A stretch of 54,739 nt of DNA from Mesorhizobium sp. Its GTDB lineage: Bacteria > Pseudomonadota > Alphaproteobacteria > Rhizobiales > Rhizobiaceae. Positions 17,690 through 24,548 of this stretch are shown here, in pieces. The DNA lies in the NCBI RefSeq assembly GCF_024509055.1, contig NZ_JANINM010000116.1:1-54739 (forward strand), written 5' to 3'. The position numbers and the translations under genes are program-made. Each line of letters begins with the position of its first letter. The stretch's first letter is position 1. The notes under the pieces are model-generated. The model ran no database searches. It was not told the DNA's origin and worked only from the letters and a program-made list of their open reading frames with translations.

Positions 17690-17954
17690 GCATCCTTGTG
17701 TTGTCGGAGAGGACCACACCCACGGCCTTCTGAGAGGGCGATCGGCCCACAAGCGGCCCGGCCGGGCAATGGCGGCGCTCCGGCTATTTTCCGCCGGCGG
17801 GGCGAGCCCCGCCTTTGCAGCGCGAAACAAAATAGCCAAGCTTGGCCATCAAGGCTCTCGCGAGAGGGCGAGGGCTGCCCGGTCGTCCCGCCCGCGGGCT
17901 TCGACGCCTGCGAAGACCGCGATGGGCGCGGTCTCCAGACCAAGGACGCTCCCG
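17690..17954 (+). promoter_or_regulatory. structured leader D, upstream of the DUF2493 gene
   Basis: A 265-base gap made almost entirely of hairpins. GGCTATTTT (17782-17790) pairs perfectly with AAAATAGCC (17829-17837) and encloses GGCGGGGC-GA-GCCCCGCC (17796-17813). Next come the 12-bp palindrome CTCTCGCGAGAG (17855-17866) and GACCGCG-ATGGG-CGCGGTC (17915-17933). AAGGA at 17942-17946 is the ribosome site for the ATG at 17955. No T-run follows the long stems, so simple terminators are unlikely. Purine-rich GAGAGG segments recall leaders A-C, but I could not align them further. Confidence 0.65.
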
Positions 17955-18890
17955 ATGACGAACGAAGACGACAACGCAGGTTTCGAACCGATCCACACCT
18001 CGTCTCCCACCGATCATCTCCTCACCGAACTCCAGCTCTACGGCTGGCGTCCGTTTCAGGACGAACCCGATCCAAGGCCGCTGCCCGAGGGCAATACCGT
18101 CGCCGCCGCTGTCGCAGACATCTTCGACGCGCTGGTCGCAACGCTCGGCGACACCCGCCTCGAACCCGACCTCGCAGAATTGCTCTGGGGGACCGTCAAT
18201 CTCTTTCACCGCGCCGCGAGCCGAGTGGAGCGCGACCTTGACGACAACGAGCAATCGCAGCGCCGCCTTCAGAAGGAACAGGACGGCAGTGAGGTGAAGT
18301 CGGTCGAACTGGAGCGCGTCACGGCTGAAGGGCAGACCATGATCGAGCGGCGCAACAGCATGGAACTCTTCCGCGACATCGCCGCCGAAGCGTTCGAGCA
18401 CCATACCGGCGCCGCGTGGCGGCCGCGCACCGGCTCGAAGGTCAACCACCGCAATCTGACCGCAGCGATGATCGACAGCCGCGACTTCCTTGCCGCGAAA
18501 CGCCGCGCCGACACCGAGGTGATGATGCCCGCCGGTCCAAAGGTTGCCGTCTCGGGCGGGACCGACTTCAACGACCATCGCCTGATCTGGGCGAAGCTCG
18601 ATCAGGTTCATGCGAAGTATCCCGGCATGGTGCTGATGCACGGCGGAACGCCGAAGGGCGCCGAACTGATCGCCTCCCGTTGGGCGGACACCCGCAAGGT
18701 GCCGCAGGTCGCCTTCCGGCCAGACTGGACGAAGCACGGCAAGGCCGCACCGTTCAAGCGTAACGACGCCATGCTGGACGTCCTGCCGGTCGGCGTCCTC
18801 GTCTTCCCCGGCACGGGAATTCAGGAGAACCTCGCGGACAAGGCCCGCAAGCTCGGCATCGCGGTCATGAAGTTCGACGGCGGCGCGTAA
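17955..18890 (+). CDS. DUF2493 (SLOG-superfamily) protein
   Basis: A 311-residue protein. The C-terminal third is the DUF2493 domain, a Rossmann-like SLOG fold thought to bind a nucleotide-derived ligand: KVAVSGGTDFNDHRLIW, GMVLMHGGTPKGAELIASRWA, then VAFRPDWTKHGKAAPFKRND and the closing VLVFPG. The N-terminal part contains a coiled segment (about 80-125). ATG 17955 is chosen because AAGGA lies 8 bases upstream. A longer frame from 17769 would be translated through the hairpins of leader D. DUF2493 genes are common in ICE leading regions; their role in transfer is not known. Confidence 0.85.
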   Translation: MTNEDDNAGFEPIHTSSPTDHLLTELQLYGWRPFQDEPDPRPLPEGNTVAAAVADIFDALVATLGDTRLEPDLAELLWGTVNLFHRAASRVERDLDDNEQSQRRLQKEQDGSEVKSVELERVTAEGQTMIERRNSMELFRDIAAEAFEHHTGAAWRPRTGSKVNHRNLTAAMIDSRDFLAAKRRADTEVMMPAGPKVAVSGGTDFNDHRLIWAKLDQVHAKYPGMVLMHGGTPKGAELIASRWADTRKVPQVAFRPDWTKHGKAAPFKRNDAMLDVLPVGVLVFPGTGIQENLADKARKLGIAVMKFDGGA

Positions 18891-18899
18891 AGCGCCGCC
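18879..18899. terminator. hairpin at the convergent stops of DUF2493 and flavin reductase genes
   Basis: GGCGGCGC (18879-18886) and GCGCCGCC (18892-18899) form a perfect 8-bp stem around GTAAA, which contains the DUF2493 stop. There is no T-run, so it may slow or block convergent transcription without being a classic terminator. Confidence 0.5.
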
Positions 18900-19463
18900 T
18901 CAACCCAGCATCTCCGGTTTGAATAACGAACGCCGGCTGATGATTTTACCCGACACCATGAACACACCGTCGCCGGTGTAATGCAGTGTCTCAGGATGCT
19001 TCGGTGACCCCGCAACATGCGCCTTCACCACCTCGAAAATAAAGAAGTTGTAGCGGTCGACCAGTGCATCCTCATGCAAGCGGCACTCGAAGCTCGCATG
19101 GCATTCGCAGATCATCGGCGCCGCGACCTCTTGAGCAACATCCGCCGTCAGACCGAACTCCACGAACTTGTCGATCTCGGCGCCTGTCGTGTTGCCGATC
19201 TTGACCACTGTGTCAGTCATCGCCGTGGTCGGCAGGTTGATGACGCATTCGCGGCTGCTTCTGATCATGTCGAAGCTATGATTGCCGCCCGAAATCATCA
19301 AGCCGACCAGCGAAGGCGAGAACTCCAGAATCGTGTGCCAGCCCAGCGTCATGATGTTGGTCTTGCCCTGCCACTTCGACGACACGAGCACGATTGGACC
19401 GGGTTCGAGATAGCGACGCACCTGGCTGACGGGGAAGTCGTTCTTGCGCATTGCCCGTGTCAT
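18900..19463 (-). CDS. flavin reductase family protein (FMN-binding split barrel)
   Basis: A 187-residue protein of the flavin reductase-like / DIM6-NTAB group. VRRYLEPGPIVLVSSKWQGK with NIMTLGWHT is the strand-loop that cradles FMN. SLVGLMISGGNHSFDMIRSS and ECVINLPTTAM follow. The ATG at 19463 has GGAG 7 bases upstream on the minus strand; upstream in-frame starts lack this. It is the only leftward gene in the leading region and has no functional link to transfer, so it is probably cargo. Substrate unknown; such proteins either supply reduced flavin to monooxygenases or act on their own. Confidence 0.85.
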   Translation of the reverse strand: MTRAMRKNDFPVSQVRRYLEPGPIVLVSSKWQGKTNIMTLGWHTILEFSPSLVGLMISGGNHSFDMIRSSRECVINLPTTAMTDTVVKIGNTTGAEIDKFVEFGLTADVAQEVAAPMICECHASFECRLHEDALVDRYNFFIFEVVKAHVAGSPKHPETLHYTGDGVFMVSGKIISRRSLFKPEMLG

Positions 19464-19699
19464 GACATGACTCCGTTTCGCGACAGCATACCGATGCGCG
19501 CCGGCCCTGCATCTCACAATGGCGGCAGGCAAAGCTCCGCTCCATGCAATCCGCCGATCTCTCAAGGTGACTTGACGAGACCGGCACACTTAAGAAAAAT
19601 GCCGCATCCATGCAGAACCGGCAAAGCAGCATAGTCGCAGGCGGAGCACATCCATAGGCAGCCTGTCGTGAACCCTTAATCGTTCATGTGGAGGTTTCC

Positions 19700-20116
19700 A
19701 TGACCCTGATCCTGCTCGCCATCGTCTTGACCATCGTCTTCTCTGTCCTCGCCTACAATCTCGCGATCTATGCGCTTCCGTTCTCGGTCGGACTGACAGC
19801 AGCCCAATACACTTGGGCCGCGGGGGCCGGCATCGTGAAGTCTGGTTTCGCCGCTATCACCGCTGCATTGATGTCGCTTGCCGTGGTCATCGCCGTTCTC
19901 GGCTTCGCGAAGAATCCGATTGTGCGCTTGATCGCGCTCGCCATCTTTGCTGTGCCCGCCGTGATCGCCGGCTATGCCGTCGTGCATGGTGTGGCGAAGC
20001 ACGTCATCGATTCAACGATCGCGCTCAATCTGCTATGCGGCAGCGCCGGCCTGTTCATCGGCAGCGCCGCAATCGTCAACCTCAACGCATTAGGTGAAAG
20101 CGTCTTGTCGCGCTGA
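19700..20116 (+). CDS. small four-helix membrane protein
   Basis: A 138-residue protein with about four hydrophobic segments: LILLAIVLTIVFSVLAYNLA, ITAALMSLAVVIAVLGFA, LIALAIFAVPAVIAGYAVV and LLCGSAGLFIGSAAIV. No family is recognised. GGAGG at 19690-19694 lies 5 bases before the ATG. Similar small membrane proteins occur near the ssb gene in rhizobial ICEs as far as I recall, but this is not certain. It could be ICE backbone or cargo with the neighbouring flavin reductase gene. Confidence 0.65.
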   Translation: MTLILLAIVLTIVFSVLAYNLAIYALPFSVGLTAAQYTWAAGAGIVKSGFAAITAALMSLAVVIAVLGFAKNPIVRLIALAIFAVPAVIAGYAVVHGVAKHVIDSTIALNLLCGSAGLFIGSAAIVNLNALGESVLSR

Positions 20117-20611
20117 AACGCTCGAGATCTTCTGCTTGCGGGAAAATTCGGCGGCATAAGCCGCCGAACCTTGCCTTCTGCGCTCTGGACATGACGGCCA
20201 AATCGAGACTGTCCTGACCACCGCTGTTTCGATCGGCGTCGCCCGGCTCAGGAAATCGATCTTGGCGCGTTGATCTTGCACGGCCGCAAACAGCGCACGC
20301 GCCGCATTGATCGTCATCATATCGTGAACGTTGGCCGTAGCAACTTCATTGCCACTTGTCGCAATGCCAGTGGATCGCGCCTCCGCCGATTGAACGGCGA
20401 TGGCGGCCATCCGCAACGGGACCCATAGCCTTTCGCATTTTCCCGAACAACCTTCCATTGGCGGTACAACCGGTGGCTGTGAAGTGGTTGCGAGTCTGCA
20501 AGATGGTGTGGCGTAGGTCCTGGAGCGATACTGCTCTTGGCGAGAACAATGTCCTGCTGGGCGCCTCCGTAATCGGGCTCTCAGGGGCGCCAATCCCTCC
20601 GACTGACTGAT
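20117..20611. other. about 500 bases without a convincing gene
   Basis: Minus-strand frames are open here for up to 170-180 residues, one containing NVHDMMTINAARALFAAVQD. They lack ribosome sites, overlap each other or run into the ssb leader, and match no family I know. The stretch may be the decayed end of cargo. Confidence 0.35.
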
Positions 20612-20804
20612 CCCCTAAGTCCGTTCGGTTTCCGCCCGCAACCCCCGCGGCTCCGGACCGTGTTGGCGCTAAAGCGCCTGCCCGCACCACTCCGGGCCTT
20701 AGGGGCGAGCTGCCAGCAAGCAGGCAGTTGCAGGGGGATCCCAACGTCCTTGGCCGGGTCTCGTCGGAGGGAATGGTCCCTCTGAGGAGCAACGGAGACT
20801 TAAA
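20612..20804 (+). promoter_or_regulatory. structured leader E, upstream of ssb
   Basis: A long-range stem CCCCTAAG (20612-20619) with CTTAGGGG (20698-20705) encloses CCGGA (20653-20657) with TCCGG (20691-20695) and the tight hairpin GGCGC-TAAA-GCGCC (20665-20678). Two more hairpins follow: CTGCC (20710-20714) with GGCAG (20723-20727), and GGAGGG (20766-20771) with CCCTCT (20778-20783). The ribosome site GGAG is at 20794-20797. A 94-nt imperfect hairpin just ahead of ssb is what the Frpo-type single-strand promoters of F-like plasmids look like in outline. It could also be a leader RNA controlling ssb. Confidence 0.65.
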
Positions 20805-21206
20805 ATGCAGAACATCGTCATTCTCGCCGGCAACATCGGCCAGGACCCCGAATCCCGCAACACCCAGGGCGGGACTCATATCACCCACTTCACGCTGGCC
20901 ACTTCACGGCCCCGCTACTCGGAAGGCAAGGCTGTTCGGGACGACAATGGCTACCGGGTCCAGGACACGGAATGGCACCGGATCACCTGCTTCAACGGCC
21001 TCGGGAAGACGGTCCAGGAGCATTGCCAGAAGGGCATGAAGGTTCTGGTGCGCGGCCGCATTCACTACACCAAGTGGACCGACGACAAGGGCGTTGAGCG
21101 CTACGGCTGCGAGATCATCGCCGAAACGGTCGACTTCCTGAGCCGGGCGAAGCAGACCGAAAGCGCCACCGGACAGCGCGATCTCGATGACGACGTCCCG
21201 TTCTGA
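20805..21206 (+). CDS. ssb: single-stranded DNA-binding protein
   Basis: A 133-residue SSB with one OB fold: MQNIVILAGNIGQDPESR, ITHFTLATSRP, DTEWHRITCFNGLGKTVQEH, KGMKVLVRGRIHYTKWTD and CEIIAETVDFLSRAK. It ends in the acidic tip DLDDDVPF that recruits partner proteins. A short linker makes it smaller than chromosomal SSB (about 160-180 residues), as in other mobile-element SSBs. It would coat the incoming strand in the recipient. GGAG lies 7 bases before the ATG, and a perfect terminator follows the gene, so it is probably monocistronic. Confidence 0.95.
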   Translation: MQNIVILAGNIGQDPESRNTQGGTHITHFTLATSRPRYSEGKAVRDDNGYRVQDTEWHRITCFNGLGKTVQEHCQKGMKVLVRGRIHYTKWTDDKGVERYGCEIIAETVDFLSRAKQTESATGQRDLDDDVPF

Positions 21207-21222
21207 CCGGGGCGTCAGGAGG

Positions 21223-21250
21223 CCCGGCGGCAAAAGCCGCCGGGTTTTCT
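21223..21250 (+). terminator. rho-independent terminator after ssb
   Basis: CCCGGCGGC (21223-21231) and GCCGCCGGG (21236-21244) form a perfect 9-bp stem with an AAAA loop, followed by TTTTCT. It lies 16 bases after the ssb stop. Confidence 0.92.
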
Positions 21251-21413
21251 CAACGTCGCAGCAGCTCCATCTCGCCGTTTCGCTTCGGCCAGGACGGGGC
21301 TTCGTATCTCGCCCGTACCGGCCGTGGAGCGACGCTCCGTCCGAATCAGTCGTCGTGACAAATTGGAAAGTAGCTCCCATTAGGGATTTCCAGCTAGCTC
21401 TTGTGGCGAAGAG

Positions 21414-21428
21414 CGACTAAAATAGTCG
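21414..21428. promoter_or_regulatory. inverted repeat in the XRE gene promoter region
   Basis: CGACTA-AAA-TAGTCG is a perfect 6-bp inverted repeat 44 bases before the XRE start. It contains TAAAAT (21418-21423), which could be a -10 box. The shape suits a dimeric XRE repressor, so autoregulation is plausible. No clear -35 was found at 17 bases. Confidence 0.5.
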
Positions 21429-21460
21429 TAGTTCTGGCGTGCGCGTAGGTCCGAATGGGA

Positions 21461-21480
21461 GGTGATCATGCATGATCACC
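21461..21480. promoter_or_regulatory. perfect 20-bp palindrome over the XRE start codon
   Basis: GGTGATCATGCATGATCACC is its own reverse complement. It begins at the end of the ribosome site (GGGAGG 21457-21462) and includes the ATG at 21472. It may be a protein-binding operator, or in the mRNA a hairpin masking the start codon. Confidence 0.7.
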
Positions 21481-21723
21481 GCCCGGCAGTCGCGGGCCGC
21501 ACGCGCGTTACTTGGTTGGACACAGGAAACGCTCGCTGACAAGGCTCGAACATCACTGACTTCGCTGAAGCGCCTTGAGTCCGGGAATGGACTCGCCGTG
21601 TATGAATCAACACGCGATCAGGTTCGGCGGGCGCTTGAAGCGGCGGGTATTGTTTTTTTGTCCACCGAGCGCGGGGAGGGCGTCTTGCTGGTCAAGAAGC
21701 GCGAGGGTCATACGCGTCCGTAA
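21472..21723 (+). CDS. XRE-family regulator (QseC-like position)
   Basis: An 83-residue protein with an XRE helix-turn-helix at residues 3-55: RQSRAARALLGWTQETLADK, then TSLTSLKRLESGNG. The C-terminal segment VRRALEAAGIVFLSTERGEGVLL is a common ending of short HTH_3 repressors. It precedes the DUF2285 protein and the FseA-like genes, the position of QseC in ICEMlSymR7A, which represses qseM and itself there. Here it is in the same direction as the next genes rather than divergent, so the assignment is by context only. Confidence 0.8.
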   Translation: MITARQSRAARALLGWTQETLADKARTSLTSLKRLESGNGLAVYESTRDQVRRALEAAGIVFLSTERGEGVLLVKKREGHTRP

Positions 21724-21785
21724 GTCTTATTGAGAGGACCAAACCGACTCTCCTAGATACGACGTCGGAAGTATGGAGAGACAGG

Positions 21786-22046
21786 ATGATCGAGTCGTTT
21801 GACGATACCGCTCCTTCAGGCGACGAACTCACCGACTATGACCGTGCACATATCAAGCTCTACATGCGGCTGCTCGACGCCGCTTCTGACGGGGCAGATT
21901 GGCGGGAAGCTGTTCAAGTGCTGTTCGGTATCGATCCGTGCAAAGACCTCGAACGTGCAAGGCATGTCCATGCGAGCCATCTCGCGCGTGCGCAATGGAT
22001 GACTCGTACGGGCTACCACCATCTTCTACGACAGAACGCTCACTGA
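21786..22046 (+). CDS. DUF2285 protein, QseM-like antiactivator candidate
   Basis: An 86-residue protein carrying a DUF2285-like pattern: DYDRAHIKLYMRLLDAASDGADWREAVQ, FGIDP, ARHVHASHLARAQWM and GYHHLL. In ICEMlSymR7A the similar-sized QseM binds and blocks the excision activator FseA and the quorum sensor. No LuxR-type gene is seen in this window. It lies 62 bases after the XRE gene, with the short repeat GAGAG...CTCTC in the gap. Assignment as QseM-like rests on domain, size and neighbours. Confidence 0.78.
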   Translation: MIESFDDTAPSGDELTDYDRAHIKLYMRLLDAASDGADWREAVQVLFGIDPCKDLERARHVHASHLARAQWMTRTGYHHLLRQNAH

Positions 22047-22175
22047 TTCAGAATTTCTCTAAAACTGCGATGTCTTTACGGCATTGGGCGATGTCGCGCC
22101 TCCGACTTCCAACGATCTATACGAACCGGAATCATTTTCCACTCGACTTGCCCGCAATGAGTGAGGAGTTGAAGA

Positions 22176-22463
22176 ATGAAGCCGGAAACTTCCCATTGGC
22201 GAGACCGTGATCGATATGACTTCTTCGACGGTTTGACCGTCGAAGGCCTTGCTTGGGAATGTTTAAGGCGGCACGAGCCTTATCAGACGTACTATCGGTC
22301 ACTCGTTATCGCCGGAGCCGAATTCGCGCCGTTATCCGCGGAAGCCCAGAACCAGTGGGGATTGCGATTTCGCGGCCCGGCCGCGTCTGTCCGCCTTGGC
22401 TCAAAACGTGATCTGGTCGCCTTTCAGCGATCCCGCGGCTTTGATGCTTGCGGGTGTTCCTGA
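22176..22463 (+). CDS. FseA-like activator, upstream frame (DUF6499-type N-terminal domain)
   Basis: A 95-residue frame: WRDRDRYDFFDGLTVEGLAW, ECLRRHEPYQTYYRSL, then NQWGLRFRG, the Trans_reg/DUF6499 pattern that begins FseA-type transcriptional activators. GAGGAG (22163-22168) is 7 bases before the ATG. After about residue 75 it reads into an atypical tail and stops at 22463. The natural continuation (VIWSPFSDPAAL onward) lies in the +1 frame and overlaps. In ICEMlSymR7A the two halves of FseA are encoded as separate overlapping genes and joined by programmed +1 ribosomal frameshifting, so the same is likely here. Confidence 0.85.
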   Translation: MKPETSHWRDRDRYDFFDGLTVEGLAWECLRRHEPYQTYYRSLVIAGAEFAPLSAEAQNQWGLRFRGPAASVRLGSKRDLVAFQRSRGFDACGCS

Positions 22464-22941
22464 CTTTCTTCCGATTTCGCTGCCAACGCGGCTTGCCGAT
22501 CTTGTTGATGTTCGTGACAGTCCGGAGGGGTATTACGCCATCCATCGCGAGGGCATCGCAACGCAACTTCTTTTCGTTCACGGCACAGATCCCAACGTGC
22601 CGCTGGCGGTCCTCGTTCCCTTGGACGTTAATACGCTCGCCCGCGCTGAATCCTTGATACGTTTCTGGCGGGGGCGTCATGGGCGTAGGGCGCTTCCCGA
22701 TACGAGAATGACGCCACAGCAGCGCCGCCGCCTGCGCTTGATGATGCAAGCCGTTGATGGTCGGACAAACGGCGCTAGCTATCGCGAGATCGCCGTCGCG
22801 ATCTACGGCGCGTCGCGTGTCGCGAGCGATCCGTGGAAGACCTCGCCATTGCGCGATTCCGTGATCGGGCTGATCGAGGGCGGCTCCGCCATGGTCGCGG
22901 GTGGCTATCTGAATCTCCTGCATCATCGCCGTCGATCATAG
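22396..22941 (+). CDS. FseA-like activator, downstream frame (DUF2285), no start of its own
   Basis: The frame is open from 22267 (after a TAA at 22264) to TAG/TGA at 22941. The first start-like codon is a TTG at 22396 without a ribosome site, so it is probably translated only as the second half of the protein begun at 22176. The DUF2285 region is clear: TPQQRRRLRLMMQAVDGRTN, GASYREIAVAIYGASRVASD, PWKTSPLRDSVIGLI and AGGYLNLL. The fused product would be about 250 residues and would be expected to activate the excisionase gene downstream. The relation of the frames, 0 to +1, is the same as in ICEMlSymR7A. Confidence 0.85.
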   Translation: MAQNVIWSPFSDPAALMLAGVPDFLPISLPTRLADLVDVRDSPEGYYAIHREGIATQLLFVHGTDPNVPLAVLVPLDVNTLARAESLIRFWRGRHGRRALPDTRMTPQQRRRLRLMMQAVDGRTNGASYREIAVAIYGASRVASDPWKTSPLRDSVIGLIEGGSAMVAGGYLNLLHHRRRS

Positions 22942-23035
22942 CCGCCCGCGCACCGGCGGCAGGGGTGGGGATTTTCGCATCCTCAACTTCCCCATCCCTC
23001 CTGACGCTTTCCCTCCGCCACCGTGGTCGCCGTCC

Positions 23036-23054
23036 GCCGCTGATCGCCAGCGGC
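23036..23054 (+). promoter_or_regulatory. hairpin in the leader of the excisionase gene
   Basis: GCCGCTG (23036-23042) pairs with CAGCGGC (23048-23054) over ATCGC. It lies 14 bases before the ribosome site CGGAGG (23069-23074). It could be a transcript structure or an activator target. Confidence 0.4.
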
Positions 23055-23082
23055 AATCAGCAAGCCCACGGAGGCCCGATCC

Positions 23083-23364
23083 ATGCCCCATGAACCCGTC
23101 ATTCTGCCGCCGCGCTACCTGCGCACCAAGGAAGCCGCCGAGTTTTTGAGCCTCTCGGCGCGGACCCTCGAAAAACACCGGACCTACGGAACCGGCCCTG
23201 CCTATCGCAAGCTCGGCGGCCGCGTCGTCTATGCGATCGACGATCTCGAAACCTGGGCCGATCGCGGCGCGGTGACGTCTACCTCCGATCCGCGCGGATC
23301 GGTGCTGCCCGCCAAGCGCCATGCCGTCCCTGCCGGACGGCAGGCTGGCCGCTACGCCCGCTAA
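23083..23364 (+). CDS. helix-turn-helix excisionase, RdfS-like recombination directionality factor
   Basis: A 93-residue protein with a MerR/AlpA-type winged helix at 12-60: RYLRTKEAAEFLSLSARTLE, KHRTYGTGPAYRKLGGRVVY, AIDDLETWADR. Proteins of this kind immediately upstream of repA/parA/traF are the RdfS excisionases of rhizobial ICEs, which turn the integrase from integration to excision. CGGAGG is 8 bases upstream of the ATG. If the parallel holds, the FseA-like protein encoded just upstream activates this gene. Tyrosine integrases are the known partners of RdfS, whereas here the only integrase seen is a serine recombinase. Confidence 0.82.
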   Translation: MPHEPVILPPRYLRTKEAAEFLSLSARTLEKHRTYGTGPAYRKLGGRVVYAIDDLETWADRGAVTSTSDPRGSVLPAKRHAVPAGRQAGRYAR

Positions 23365-23381
23365 CGCTGCAGGAATCATTC

Positions 23382-24548
23382 ATGGCGGTGCGGCGTCGAC
23401 CTCTCTCGGAGCGCGGTCAGCTCGACCTGTTCAGAGCGCTCCCCGGCGACTTCGCGCCACGAGACGCGCAGGATCTCATGGCCTATCCCTTCTTCTCCCT
23501 CTCCAAGACCCATCGCATCGCGCCGATCGATTTCGTCGCTGGCCATGTCTCGATCCGGGTCGAGGCTGTGCCCGATCACGGCATGGCGACCATCTGGGAC
23601 GCCGACATCCTGATCTGGGCGGCAAGCCAGATAGTCGAAGCCCGCGATGCAGGACTTCGCACCTCGCGCCTGATGGCCGCCACCCCATACGAGATTCTCA
23701 CCTATGTCGGGCGCGGCACCAGCCTGCGCGACTACCAGCGCCTGAAGGCGGCGCTCGATCGCCTGCAATCGACGACGGTTTGCACGTCGATCCGCCAACC
23801 GGCCGAAGGCCGCCGCCATCGCTTCTCGTGGATCAACGAATGGCAGGAACGCACCGACCGCAACGGACGGCCGGAGGGTATCGAGCTGATCGTGCCCGAC
23901 TGGTTCTACCAGGCAGTTCTCGACGACGCGCTCGTGCTGACGATCGACCGCGCCTACTTCGACCTGACGGGCGGCCTCGATCGCTGGCTCTACCGCCTGG
24001 TCCGCAAGCACGGCGGCCGCCAGCGCGACGGCTGGCGCTTCGACCTCCGCCACCTTCATCAGAAGTCCGGCAGCCTGTCGCCGTTCAAGCGCTTCGCGTT
24101 CGAACTACGCGACATCATCCGTCGCCAGCCTCTGCCGGGCTACGCGCTGTTTCTCGAAGTCGAGATCGGCGGCCGCGTCCTTCTCGCCTTCGAGCCCACT
24201 CCGCCCTGTGGGCAAGCTGGGGACGGGCTCGTGCTATCGGGAACCCGGACTATCGTGCTATCGGGAACCCGAGGCTCGTGCTATCAGGAACCCAAACAGG
24301 GATTAACGCGCGGAAACCAAAAGCAAAATCGCGCCCTTAACTTAGAGTCTAACCAAGAATCTAACCTTGAAGAGAGCGCGCGCGATGTGGAGAAACTCAT
24401 CCGCAGCGCCGCAGAAAGTGTCGGCGTAGCCGCACACGCGCGTGCGCGATCCGCTCTTCCGTCGCCTTCGGAAAGCTCAACCCCGCCAGCATCCGCCGAT
24501 CCCGCCTCGCACCGGCATCCTCTCGATCCATCGGAAGGACGCCGATGA
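23382..24548 (+). CDS. repA: replication initiator protein RepA (RPA/TrfA-like)
   Basis: A 388-residue protein. Residues 1-285 match plasmid replication initiator A proteins: QDLMAYPFFSLSKTHRIAPI, GMATIWDADILIWAASQI, TPYEILTYVGRGTSLRDYQR, LKAALDRLQSTTV and YFDLTGGLDRWLYRLVRKHG. The tail (about 285-388) is low-complexity and includes translated iterons. The ATG at 23382 follows AGGAAT. Its stop overlaps the parA start (ATGA). RepA-like initiators in ICEs allow the excised circle to replicate and be kept during transfer. Confidence 0.88.
   Translation: MAVRRRPLSERGQLDLFRALPGDFAPRDAQDLMAYPFFSLSKTHRIAPIDFVAGHVSIRVEAVPDHGMATIWDADILIWAASQIVEARDAGLRTSRLMAATPYEILTYVGRGTSLRDYQRLKAALDRLQSTTVCTSIRQPAEGRRHRFSWINEWQERTDRNGRPEGIELIVPDWFYQAVLDDALVLTIDRAYFDLTGGLDRWLYRLVRKHGGRQRDGWRFDLRHLHQKSGSLSPFKRFAFELRDIIRRQPLPGYALFLEVEIGGRVLLAFEPTPPCGQAGDGLVLSGTRTIVLSGTRGSCYQEPKQGLTRGNQKQNRALNLESNQESNLEESARDVEKLIRSAAESVGVAAHARARSALPSPSESSTPPASADPASHRHPLDPSEGRR
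24230..24293 (+). repeat. three iterons inside repA, candidate replication origin
   Basis: CGTGCTATCGGGAACCC occurs at 24230-24246 and 24254-24270, and with one change (A for G at position 11) at 24277-24293. The periods are 24 and 23 bases, about two helical turns. The next 80 bases are the most AT-rich part of repA, and TGTGGAGAA (24386-24394) is one base from a DnaA box. This is the layout of an iteron origin (oriV). Confidence 0.75.

Noticed and set aside
17769..17954. 62-residue N-terminal extension of the DUF2493 protein
   Set aside because: It would be translated through perfect hairpins, while the ATG at 17955 has a proper ribosome site.
20346..20888. 180-residue minus-strand frame covering the ssb leader
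   Set aside because: It overlaps the ssb start and the hairpins of leader E; composition reflects the stems, with no domain.
24230..24293. CRISPR-like array
   Set aside because: Three copies with 6-7 base gaps and no spacers; this is an iteron cluster. No CRISPR array or cas gene is seen in the window.
23321..24340. 339-residue plus-strand frame overlapping RdfS and RepA
   Set aside because: Out-of-frame, Arg/Pro-rich shadow of repA.
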